Assembly (NCBI GenBank): GCA_002365175.1
Contig: DEZK01000003.1
Coordinates: 1-64,000 of the forward strand
DNA length: 64,000 bases
Origin: Raskinella chloraquaticus (SeqCode)
GTDB lineage: Bacteria > Pseudomonadota > Alphaproteobacteria > Rhizobiales > UBA4765
Reading direction: 5' to 3'
The notes beneath the pieces were generated by a model. That model saw only the letters and a program-made list of their open reading frames with translations. It had not been told where the DNA came from and did no database searches. Positions 16,757-24,553 of the stretch are shown here, in pieces. The first letter of the stretch is position 1. The number at the start of each line of letters is the position of its first letter. The translations under genes were made by a program, and so were the position numbers.

Positions 16757-17139
16757 GCCGTGCCTGTCCTGCCGTGCCAGATGATTCGCTCCCAAACATA
16801 GCCGAATCCGGAAAGGCTGCTTGCGTTCTTAGCTGTCACTCGAAAAACCGCCAGACAACGAAAAATTGCAGTCGCCATATTCCACCATCAACGTTTGGTT
16901 GACCCTTCTCCTTAAGATGTTGAATTCAGACTCATTTAAGGTTTTTGTTCAACCCTATGAAATCATTGAATGACTCGATTTTATTTTTATCTTGTCAGAA
17001 ACCGATTTTAACCCTTGCGGCAGCGAATCATCTTTTGTTAACCATTGCAGGGTAGCGTTGCACATCGAATTTTCGAAGCCGTTTCGGCGGCCCGATCCCG
17101 GGTCGGCACGGATGAAGCGGCACTGCTGAGGGAAACGGC
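16757..17139. promoter_or_regulatory. AT-rich regulatory region between fliI and ctrA
   Basis: 383 bp without a gene, markedly richer in A and T than the surroundings from about 16895 to 17050. It contains a CtrA-like TTCA-N7-TTAA at 16925-16939 and two TTAACC half-sites at 17008-17013 and 17038-17043. The half-sites sit in a repeated context (TTAACCnTTGCnGG), 30 bp apart. ctrA genes are commonly autoregulated through such sites, so this is the likely ctrA control region. Confidence 0.5.
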
Positions 17140-17820
17140 ATGCGAGTCCTTCTCATTGAGGATGATGGGGCGACGGCACAGAGCATCGAACTGATGCTTA
17201 AATCCGAAGGCTTTAACTTCTACACCACAGATACCGGTGAAGACGGCATCGATCTGGGGAAGCTTTACGATTACGACATCATTATCCTCGATCTCACTCT
17301 GCCCGACATGTCCGGCTATGAGGTCCTGCGCACGCTTCGTGTGGCAAAAATCAAAACCCCGATCCTCATCCTCTCCGGCATGGCCGGCATCGAGGACAAG
17401 GTCCGGGGACTTGGCTACGGCGCGGATGATTATATGACGAAGCCGTTCCATAAGGACGAACTCGTCGCCCGCATCCATTCAATCGTCAGGCGCTCAAAAG
17501 GCCACGCCCAATCAGTCATCAACACCGGCGATCTTACCGTCAATCTCGATAACAAGACGGTTGAAGTGGCAAGCCAGCGCGTCCATCTGACGACCAAGGA
17601 ATACCAGATGCTTGAGCTTCTGGCGCTGCGCAAGGGCACGACCCTTACCAAGGAAATGTTCCTCAACCACCTGTATGGTGGCATGGACGAGCCTGAATTG
17701 AAGATCATTGACGTCTTTATCTGCAAGCTGCGCAAGAAGCTCGCTGCCTCGACCGGGGCGAACTACATCGAAACAGTGTGGGGGCGCGGTTATGTTCTGC
17801 GCGAGCCAAGTACCGCCTGA
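17140..17820 (+). CDS. ctrA: Cell-cycle master response regulator CtrA
   Basis: OmpR-family response regulator that controls cell division, DNA replication licensing and motility in Alphaproteobacteria. The 226-residue protein starts MRVLLIEDDGATAQSIELML. The phosphoacceptor is Asp51 in IILDLTLPDMSGYE, with Lys in DDYMTKPFHKDEL. The winged-helix DNA-binding domain (about 125-222) contains LTTKEYQMLELLALRKG and ends VWGRGYVL. The sequence is close to textbook CtrA. It is phosphorylated through CckA and ChpT, and chpT lies 6 kb away. A 20-bp tandem duplication spans its stop codon. Confidence 0.98.
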   Translation: MRVLLIEDDGATAQSIELMLKSEGFNFYTTDTGEDGIDLGKLYDYDIIILDLTLPDMSGYEVLRTLRVAKIKTPILILSGMAGIEDKVRGLGYGADDYMTKPFHKDELVARIHSIVRRSKGHAQSVINTGDLTVNLDNKTVEVASQRVHLTTKEYQMLELLALRKGTTLTKEMFLNHLYGGMDEPELKIIDVFICKLRKKLAASTGANYIETVWGRGYVLREPSTA

Positions 17821-17845
17821 GCACACCAAGCACCGCCTGAGCACC
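17806..17845 (+). repeat. 20-bp tandem duplication across the ctrA stop codon
   Basis: Two adjacent 20-bp units (17806-17825 and 17826-17845) match at 18 of 20 positions. The first contains the last four ctrA codons and the TGA stop; the second repeats them just downstream, including another in-frame-looking CCGCCTGA. A further CCAAC lies immediately after. It looks like a local slippage duplication. Confidence 0.8.
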
Positions 17846-17862
17846 CAACGTCATCAATAATG

Positions 17863-17889
17863 AAAAACCCCGCTTCGAGCGGGGTTTTT
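17863..17889 (+). terminator. Rho-independent terminator of ctrA
   Basis: Perfect 12-bp stem (17863-17874 with 17878-17889) around a TCG loop. The arm starts with five A and ends with five T, giving a GC core flanked by an A-tract and U-tract. It lies 42 bp after the ctrA stop. It is symmetrical enough to act on the converging cheR transcript as well. Confidence 0.9.
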
Positions 17890-17953
17890 ATATTGCTCGT
17901 CCTGCGGGCTAGAAGCATCCAGACCGCAAGATCAGGCGCGCCTGCCGGTATGA

Positions 17954-18817
17954 TCAGCGCACCGCCGCCAGCGAAAGCGGCCTGACCGGCGCCGCACTGT
18001 TAGCGGCGGGCGCGTTGTGGATATAGAGCCCGCGCTTGTCCGGCATCGGCTTGAAGGCGTTCGACAGACCAACCACCGTCTCGGCCGCCCCGAGGACAAA
18101 GAACCCGTCAGGCGCTAATTGCTTGGCCATACGGTTCATGATGTCGATCTTTGCATCATTGTCGAAATAGATGAGCACATTGCGGCAGAAGATGATGTCG
18201 AACTGGCCCATCGACGAAAAGCTGTCGAGCAGATTGAACGTCTGATACTTCACCATGGAGCGGATATTCTGCGACAGGCGCCAGGTGTCGCCGTTCTGCT
18301 CGAAATATTTGAGCATCAGCTGGACCGGCAATCCACGCTGCACCTCGAACTGGGTGTAGACCCCGGCCTTCGCCTTTTCCAGCACTTCGCGCGACAGGTC
18401 GGTGCCGGTGATCTCGATCCGCCAGCCTGCATAGCGGGCAGCAAGCTCGTTCAGGATCATGGCAAGCGAGTACGGTTCCTGGCCTGTCGAGGCGGCAGCG
18501 CACCAGATGCGCAAACGCTTCTGTGACTGGCGTGCAGGCGTCAGAGCCGGCAGCATCACCTGCTGGAAATGATCGAACGGCACCTTGTCGCGGAAGAAGA
18601 ACGATTCATTCGTGGTCATCGCTTCCGTGACTTCAACCGCCAGCGCATCATTGCCCGGTTTGCCCAGAAGCAAAACGATCTCCGAAAGGCCTTTCAAATT
18701 ATGGCGGCGGGCCACCGGCATCAGCCGGCTTTCAATCAGATACTGCTTGTCAGGCGTCAACACCAGGCCTGAGCGGTCTTTGAGAAAGCGCCGCAGGAAC
18801 TCGAACTCATGACTCAT
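17954..18817 (-). CDS. cheR: Chemotaxis protein methyltransferase CheR
   Basis: Transfers methyl groups from S-adenosylmethionine to glutamates on chemoreceptors. The 287-residue protein has an N-terminal helical domain (FLRRFLKDRSGLVL) and a Rossmann methyltransferase domain with RIWCAAASTGQEPYSLAM near residue 110, GTDLSREVLEKA near 155 and FDIIFCRNVLIYFD near 220. It is the last gene of the che operon and starts 3 bp after the cheB stop. It converges on ctrA. Confidence 0.96.
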   Translation of the reverse strand: MSHEFEFLRRFLKDRSGLVLTPDKQYLIESRLMPVARRHNLKGLSEIVLLLGKPGNDALAVEVTEAMTTNESFFFRDKVPFDHFQQVMLPALTPARQSQKRLRIWCAAASTGQEPYSLAMILNELAARYAGWRIEITGTDLSREVLEKAKAGVYTQFEVQRGLPVQLMLKYFEQNGDTWRLSQNIRSMVKYQTFNLLDSFSSMGQFDIIFCRNVLIYFDNDAKIDIMNRMAKQLAPDGFFVLGAAETVVGLSNAFKPMPDKRGLYIHNAPAANSAAPVRPLSLAAVR

Positions 18818-18820
18818 GGA

Positions 18821-19978
18821 CTAGCGAGCTCCAGCACACAGTTGGGAAATCTTCGGCGCGATGTCGGCAAGCGCCAGCATGGCTGATGCCGCTCCCGCGC
18901 TGTAGGTCGCACCGGGCATACCCCAGACAACGCTTGACGCTTCGTCCTGGACAAGAACCGTACCACCGGCATCAGCAATCTTGACCCCGCCGCGCGCGCC
19001 ATCAGCGCCCATGCCCGTCAATACCAGGGCCAGAGTCGAGGCTCCGTAGACTTTCGACACGCTGTCAAACAGCGGATCAACCGCCGGCTTGCAGAAATTG
19101 ATCGGCGGCTCGTCATTGAGCGAAATCGTCACCTGCTCGCCATGGCGCTGAATAACCATGTGGCGCCCGCCGGGAGCAACATAGATGGTGCCTGGCATGA
19201 CCTGTTCGTTGTGAACGGCCTCGCGCGCCGGCACGCCGCTGGCTTTTGCCAGATGCTCGGCAAGAATGGCCTTGAACGTCGGCGGCATGTGCTGGGTGAT
19301 CAATACCGGCATGCGCATGCACACCGGCTTCAACTCACGCAGCACTTCCATCAGTGCTTGCGGCCCGCCGGTCGATGATCCGATCGTCAGCACCTTGGGC
19401 GCCATCCGCGAGAAGGGGCGGAATTTTCCAGGAGCCGCAGCCACGGCCCGTATCGGTGCGGGGGCGGGACGTGCTCCGGCTCCAGCCGGTGCACCGCTGC
19501 GCGCCATCCGGCGATCGCGCGCCCGCGCACCCAGAACCGTAACTTTCTCGACGATCTCCCGTTTGAAATCATCCGCGCCCGACAGGCCGGCATTTGATTC
19601 CGGCTTCGGCACATAATCCCGCGCGCCAAGCTGCAACGCCTTCAGTGAGATTTCAGCGTTACGCAATGTCAGCGTCGAGGCCATGATGACGACCAGGCCG
19701 AGCTTTGCCTTCAGCAACAAGGGTAATGCGGAAAGCCCATCCATTTCCGGCATTTCGACGTCGAGAATAACGACATCGGGATCGACCTTGGCGAGTTCAT
19801 CGACTGCATGACGACCATTGCGCGCGGCAAACGCCACGTGAATACGGGCATCCTCGTCGAGCCACCTGGTCATCATGCCGCGAACAACCGCGGAATCGTC
19901 AACGACCATTACACGGATGCGATTATCAGCAGCGCCGGCGGAAGCACCAGTCGACGATGGTTTGGTGATGAGCGTCAT
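18821..19978 (-). CDS. cheB: Protein-glutamate methylesterase/deamidase CheB
   Basis: Removes methyl groups from chemoreceptors and gives adaptation together with CheR. The 385-residue protein has an N-terminal receiver domain (MVVDDSAVVRGMM; phosphoacceptor in VVILDVEMPEMDG) and a C-terminal methylesterase domain. The catalytic triad is visible as Ser in TIGSSTGGPQAL, His in LITQHMPPTF and Asp in LTGMGADGARG. A Pro/Ala-rich linker of about 40 residues separates the domains. The ATG at 19978 is preceded by AGGA. Confidence 0.97.
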   Translation of the reverse strand: MTLITKPSSTGASAGAADNRIRVMVVDDSAVVRGMMTRWLDEDARIHVAFAARNGRHAVDELAKVDPDVVILDVEMPEMDGLSALPLLLKAKLGLVVIMASTLTLRNAEISLKALQLGARDYVPKPESNAGLSGADDFKREIVEKVTVLGARARDRRMARSGAPAGAGARPAPAPIRAVAAAPGKFRPFSRMAPKVLTIGSSTGGPQALMEVLRELKPVCMRMPVLITQHMPPTFKAILAEHLAKASGVPAREAVHNEQVMPGTIYVAPGGRHMVIQRHGEQVTISLNDEPPINFCKPAVDPLFDSVSKVYGASTLALVLTGMGADGARGGVKIADAGGTVLVQDEASSVVWGMPGATYSAGAASAMLALADIAPKISQLCAGAR

Positions 19979-19997
19979 GGAGTTTGTCCTGAAAGGA

Positions 19998-20363
19998 TCA
20001 CAGCAGTCCGACTTCGGTGAATTTTGACTCGACGATATCCCGGTCGAACGGCTTCATGATATATTCGTTGGCGCCCGCCCGCATGGCGCGGGCGATGTGG
20101 GCGACGTCATTTTCAGTGGTGCAGAAAACGACGATCGGCTGGTCGCCACCCGGCTCCCGGCGCAGGCGCGACAGGAATTCAAGCCCGTCCATCACCGGCA
20201 TGTTCCAGTCCAGCAGAATGGCGCTTGGCATCGCTTTCTGGCATTGACGCAACGCTTCCTCGCCATCTGCCGCTTCGCTGATTGTGAAGGACAGATCTTC
20301 AAGAATACGGCGCGCTACCTTCCGGATGACGCTTGAATCATCGACCACCAAACATGTCTTCAT
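19998..20363 (-). CDS. cheY: Chemotaxis response regulator CheY
   Basis: A 121-residue single receiver domain that carries the phosphoryl signal from CheA to the flagellar switch. It shows CLVVDDSSVIRKVA, the phosphoacceptor in AILLDWNMPVMDG, Thr in VVFCTTEND and Lys in EYIMKPFDRD. A TTG 12 bases upstream is in frame, but the ATG at 20363 has GAGGA correctly placed. It lies in the middle of the che operon between cheW and cheB. Confidence 0.95.
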   Translation of the reverse strand: MKTCLVVDDSSVIRKVARRILEDLSFTISEAADGEEALRQCQKAMPSAILLDWNMPVMDGLEFLSRLRREPGGDQPIVVFCTTENDVAHIARAMRAGANEYIMKPFDRDIVESKFTEVGLL

Positions 20364-20410
20364 GACGTTCCTCAAATTGATGAGGCACAGGCCGTGCCCC
20401 CGTGACCAGT

Positions 20411-20881
20411 TCAGGCTGCAGCCGCTTCCTCGCCAAAAGCGAGTACGCGGTCGATATCGAGAATGACGAGAAGTTGCCCATCAAGGCGATAGACGCCAGC
20501 CGATACGCTCGCCCAACGACGATCCAGGTTGACTGGATTTGGCTCGAGACGATCGACTGCCAGATTGAGCACTTCGCCAACCGAATCGATGATGAGGCCA
20601 TAAGCCTCCCCGGCCTGCTCAACCCCAACCGCGTGGCGATGGGCTTTACCTTCAACCTGCGGCAGGCTGAGACGACGGCGCATATCAACGGCGGTAACGA
20701 TACGCCCGCGCAGATTGAGGACGCCGGCGATCTCCTGCGATGCCAGAGGCACGCGCGTGATCGTATCGGGCATGAACACATCCTGCACGCGGCTGATCGG
20801 CAGGCCGAAGAGCTGCGGCCCGATCATGACGGTCACGTATTCCTGATGGCTGTCGCCATGATGGATCATATCGTCCGACAT
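20411..20881 (-). CDS. cheW: Chemotaxis adaptor protein CheW
   Basis: A 156-residue SH3-like adaptor linking chemoreceptors to the CheA kinase. The family core is present: LFGLPISRVQDVF, IAGVLNLRGRIVTAVDMRRR and YGLIIDSVGEVL. Its ATG shares the A of the cheA TAA stop (TAATG), so the two are translationally coupled. A short acidic, histidine-containing N-terminal extension precedes the domain. Confidence 0.95.
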   Translation of the reverse strand: MSDDMIHHGDSHQEYVTVMIGPQLFGLPISRVQDVFMPDTITRVPLASQEIAGVLNLRGRIVTAVDMRRRLSLPQVEGKAHRHAVGVEQAGEAYGLIIDSVGEVLNLAVDRLEPNPVNLDRRWASVSAGVYRLDGQLLVILDIDRVLAFGEEAAAA

Positions 20882-23703
20882 TATGCGGCCTCCAGATGCG
20901 ACGCGGTTTCCTTGAGTGCGGCAATAAGCCCCTGACGGTCGAACTTGGCGACGTAGTCATGGAAGCCGGCGATACGTCCGCGTTCAATCGCTGCCGGCGA
21001 GGATCCCGAGGCGAGAGCGATGATCGGCACACGGCGCAATTGCTCTTCACCACGGCAGGCTTCAGCGAATTCGAAGCCGTTCATATCCGGCATCTCGACA
21101 TCCGACACGATCACGTCAAAGCCGTGGTGGCCGGTCTTGACGACAGCGAGAGCCTCGCGGGCGCTCGAATAGGCCTCGACCTCGTAGCCCGCCGCCTTCA
21201 GCACCGGTGTCAGCATGTTGCGGAAGAACGGGCTGTCATCGACGAACAGGAGCCGCTTGGCCGCCGGCGTCGCCTGATCCTGGGAGAGGAACCAGTCATC
21301 GAAGACCAGCGGCAAATAATGACCGACATCAAGAATTTCGGTTGCCTTGCCCTTGATGACCGATGTGCCGACAATGCCCCGTGTCTGCGAGCTGATTTCA
21401 ATCGCCATGCGATCTTCGACGATATCGACGATTTCATCGACCACCAGACCCATCGACCTTGTACCATCGGAGAAGACGAGGATTGGCTGGGCGCCACTGC
21501 TGCGACGCTCGACCTCATCGTTGACATAGACGAGCGGCATCAACGTTCCGCGATACTGCACGAGGCTCGAATTATTGGCATGCTCGATGGATGCGACATC
21601 GATATCCTCAAGGCGCGTGACCAGCGACAAGGGGACAGCTTTTGGATGGTTGCCGCCGGCATGGAACACCAGGAAGGCGACGCTGTCGTTCTCAACCGCG
21701 CGGGCGCGATCAGCCACATCCTCATCCTCATCCGATTCACCTGCTGCGCCGAAGGCACTGGCTATGCCATTGGGGTCAACAATCATGATGACCGAGCCGT
21801 CACCAAGAATGGTATTTCCGGAGAACATGCCGATATTGCGCAGCTTCTTGCTCATCGGCTTGACAACGATTTCTTCCGTGTGGAAGACGCCATCGACAAC
21901 GATCCCGAAATTGCGATTGCCGACCTGGGTGACCACGACGAAGCCTTCGCCATCCGCCGTCGGTTTTTCGGCCTCGATTCCCAGTAGCGATTGCAGGCTG
22001 ATGAGCGGCAGCAATTTGTTGCGCAACCGCAGCACCGGCGTATCCTTGATCCGCTCGATGCGGTGCTCGCCATTGGTGGAGGCGCGCACCAGCTCGATCA
22101 CCGCCAATTGCGGAATGGCGAAACGATCTCCCGCCGACTCGACGATCAGGGCCGAGACGATCGCCAGCGTCAGCGGTATCTTGATGGTGAAGACCGCACC
22201 CTTGCCCGGCGTCGAGCGCAGGTCAATCGTGCCACCGATCTGATCGATATTGGTTTTCACCACGTCCATGCCAACGCCACGGCCCGACACATTGGTGATC
22301 TGCGCCGCCGTGGAGAAACCCGGCGCAAAGATGAAGCGATGAATCTGCGCCTCGGACAGCTTTTCTGCTTCCGATTCCGTGACCAGGCCGTTACTCACCG
22401 CCTTGCGCTTGATCGCAGCGACATTGAGGCCGCGTCCGTCATCGGCGATTTCAATCATGATATGTCCGCCTTGATGATAGGCGGAAAGCTTGATGGTGCC
22501 GACCTCGCTTTTGCCAGCGGCGCGGCGCTCCTGAACCGTCTCAAGCCCATGATCGGCGGAATTGCGCACCATATGGGTCAGCGGATCCTTGATCAGCTCC
22601 AGCACCTGACGGTCGAGTTCCGTGTCGGCACCGCTCATATCAAGCTCGATCTTCTTGTCGAGATCGCGCGACAGGTCGCGGATGATTCGCGGAAGCTTCT
22701 GCCATGCATTGCCGATGGGCTGCATGCGCGTCTTCATGACGCCTTCCTGCAACTCGCCCGTCACATTCGACAGGCGTTGCAAGGGCACCTTGAAGTCATT
22801 GTTTTCATTGCGTCTTGAAATTTCGAGCAACTGGTTGCGCGTCAGCACCAGCTCCGAGACCATGGTCATCAGATGCTCAAGCGTATCGACGTTGACGCGG
22901 ATTGACTGGTTCTTGATGGAGACGTCTTCGGCGTCACCGCCCCCGACATCGCCGGCGGGCTTCGCCTTTGCGGCGGCAGGCGGCGCTGCGGCTGCCGGGG
23001 CAGGAGCCGGTTTTGCCTCCGCCTCGACCTTGGCGGCAGCTGCGGGTACCGGTTTTGCTTCCGGCGGTTGCGGCTTTGCAACGACAACACTCTCCACACT
23101 CGTCTCCCGGAAGGCGCGCTCCAGCTCATCAAGCGAGACTTCACCAGGGCGCAGCGTGCGCTCAGTCGATTGCTCAGGAGCAGCGCTCACCACCGCTTCG
23201 CTCGGCGTCTCGCGGAAGGCGCGCTCCAACTCGTCAAGCGAGACCTCGCCCGGCCGCAGCGGACGCTCGACCGCCTGTTCGGCAGGTTCCGCCACCGGTG
23301 CATTACGATCAACCTTGGGCAACGCATCGGCAATCGCCGACATGCGTTCAAGTTCAGCAATAATCCCGCGATCTTCGCCTTCCGGCTCATGCTCAAGCTG
23401 TTCGAGCTGGCCCAGGATTTCCTTGATGCGATCAATCGAGGTCAGCACGACCGAGACCGCTTCCGACGTCACGGGCTTGCCATCGCGGAATTTGCCCATG
23501 AGCGTTTCCGCCGCGTGCGCAATCGATTCCAGGCGCGGCAGGCCAAGAAAGCCGCACGTCCCCTTGATCGTATGGACCAGGCGGAAAATATTATCCAAAA
23601 TCTTTGCGTTATTGGGATCCTGTTCGAATTTGACCAGCTCGATATCAATGACATCGAGGCTCTCAGCCGTTTCGGTCAGAAATTCTCGTAACAAATCATC
23701 CAT
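20881..23703 (-). CDS. cheA: Chemotaxis histidine kinase CheA with two CheW-like domains and C-terminal receiver
   Basis: A 940-residue hybrid CheA. Domains in order: HPt/P1 (phospho-His in RLVHTIKGTCGFLG, about residue 44); Ala/Pro-rich linker with a duplicated LRPGEVSLDELERAFRET motif (about 149-166 and 184-201); dimerisation/P3; HATPase (ADDGRGLN, GRGVGMDVV); a first CheW-like domain (FAIPQLAVIELV); a second CheW-like domain (AVPLSLVTRLEDID); and a receiver domain (LLFVDDSPFFRN; acceptor in VIVSDVEMPDMNG). The ATG at 23703 gives the family start MDDLLREFLTETAE; a GTG 24 bases upstream is also in frame. Confidence 0.96.
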   Translation of the reverse strand: MDDLLREFLTETAESLDVIDIELVKFEQDPNNAKILDNIFRLVHTIKGTCGFLGLPRLESIAHAAETLMGKFRDGKPVTSEAVSVVLTSIDRIKEILGQLEQLEHEPEGEDRGIIAELERMSAIADALPKVDRNAPVAEPAEQAVERPLRPGEVSLDELERAFRETPSEAVVSAAPEQSTERTLRPGEVSLDELERAFRETSVESVVVAKPQPPEAKPVPAAAAKVEAEAKPAPAPAAAAPPAAAKAKPAGDVGGGDAEDVSIKNQSIRVNVDTLEHLMTMVSELVLTRNQLLEISRRNENNDFKVPLQRLSNVTGELQEGVMKTRMQPIGNAWQKLPRIIRDLSRDLDKKIELDMSGADTELDRQVLELIKDPLTHMVRNSADHGLETVQERRAAGKSEVGTIKLSAYHQGGHIMIEIADDGRGLNVAAIKRKAVSNGLVTESEAEKLSEAQIHRFIFAPGFSTAAQITNVSGRGVGMDVVKTNIDQIGGTIDLRSTPGKGAVFTIKIPLTLAIVSALIVESAGDRFAIPQLAVIELVRASTNGEHRIERIKDTPVLRLRNKLLPLISLQSLLGIEAEKPTADGEGFVVVTQVGNRNFGIVVDGVFHTEEIVVKPMSKKLRNIGMFSGNTILGDGSVIMIVDPNGIASAFGAAGESDEDEDVADRARAVENDSVAFLVFHAGGNHPKAVPLSLVTRLEDIDVASIEHANNSSLVQYRGTLMPLVYVNDEVERRSSGAQPILVFSDGTRSMGLVVDEIVDIVEDRMAIEISSQTRGIVGTSVIKGKATEILDVGHYLPLVFDDWFLSQDQATPAAKRLLFVDDSPFFRNMLTPVLKAAGYEVEAYSSAREALAVVKTGHHGFDVIVSDVEMPDMNGFEFAEACRGEEQLRRVPIIALASGSSPAAIERGRIAGFHDYVAKFDRQGLIAALKETASHLEAA
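23101..23259 (-). repeat. Internal repeat in the CheA P1-P3 linker
   Basis: Two copies of an 18-residue motif, LRPGEVSLDELERAFRET, are encoded at 23206-23259 and 23101-23154, with a 35-residue period. The protein motif is identical in both copies, while the DNA differs at several third positions. Selection is therefore acting on the protein sequence and the duplication is not brand new. The motif is an acidic amphipathic helix after a Pro-Gly turn. Confidence 0.9.
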
Positions 23704-23811
23704 GATAAAGCACCGCAAGCAGCCCACACGGTCGGCATGACCCGTGGTTAACTTGAGCGATTGTCAACGATAAGGGTAAAGAGAGGGAAAACGAGAAGGC
23801 CGTCCCGGCAT

Positions 23812-24477
23812 TTAATTTTGCGGTGTGGGCACTTTTGTCTCAATAATAATCCGCTCGCCGTCCTGACGAACAAGGATATCAACGCCAATGGCTTTGGCGA
23901 GCAGGCCGGTAAAATAGGGCTGAACCGCACGCGCATCCATCACCGCGTCCTTTTCGATCAGCCCTCGCAGGAACGTCTCGCTGCCTTTGGGAATGCGCGC
24001 ATTAAGACCCTCGGCCGACAGATGAACCTCAGGCCGCTCGGCCTGATCACCAATCGTCACGTGCACCGTACCCCCGCGTGGCACAGCCTCCAGACTGAGA
24101 AGGAGCAGATTAAGCATCAGTTTTATCTGATTTTTCGGCAAAATCAGCCGCGGTCCTGACCACGTGACGGTCACTTTTTCCAACGCGCCATAGGCAATCG
24201 CCAGCCGTTCCGCCTCGCCACTGTCAACACCAGCGCTGAGCGAGCCCGACGCGCCGAACGCGATGCGGGAGAACTGCAGTTTGGTGGACGTTTTGGCCGC
24301 CGATTTCTTGGCATGCCCGAACGCTTCAACGCCGGTTGGCTCGCCAAGCTCATCTTCGAGGATTTCCAGGGCGTTATAGACCGCACCCGCTGGCGAAATG
24401 ATGTCGTGACAAATCCAGCTCGACAACAGCGCCGACAACTCAATGGCATCCAGAGAAATAGGGACGAGATCGCTCAT
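23812..24477 (-). CDS. chpT: Histidine phosphotransferase ChpT
   Basis: Dimeric phosphotransferase that passes phosphate from the hybrid kinase CckA to CtrA and CpdR. The 221-residue protein has the degenerate histidine-kinase-like fold of the family: the phospho-His helix in LSSWICHDIISPAGAVYNAL (about residue 24) and a C-terminal domain resembling HATPase without ATP motifs. It sits directly upstream of cheA (108-bp gap) and 6 kb from ctrA, placing phosphorelay and target in one cluster. cckA is not in the window. Confidence 0.93.
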   Translation of the reverse strand: MSDLVPISLDAIELSALLSSWICHDIISPAGAVYNALEILEDELGEPTGVEAFGHAKKSAAKTSTKLQFSRIAFGASGSLSAGVDSGEAERLAIAYGALEKVTVTWSGPRLILPKNQIKLMLNLLLLSLEAVPRGGTVHVTIGDQAERPEVHLSAEGLNARIPKGSETFLRGLIEKDAVMDARAVQPYFTGLLAKAIGVDILVRQDGERIIIETKVPTPQN

Positions 24478-24553
24478 GTTCCGCCACGGCCTGTGAAATG
24501 AATCTCGTCCGCATACACGGCCCTTCGAGTCGTGGCAAACACCTTATCGGTGT

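Noticed and set aside
15761..16801. Long plus-strand open frame antisense to fliI
   Set aside because: It mirrors the codon structure of fliI, has no family features and no ribosome-binding site. High-GC DNA routinely gives such antisense frames; those opposite cheA, flhA, phnM, the ABC-F gene and galU were rejected for the same reason.
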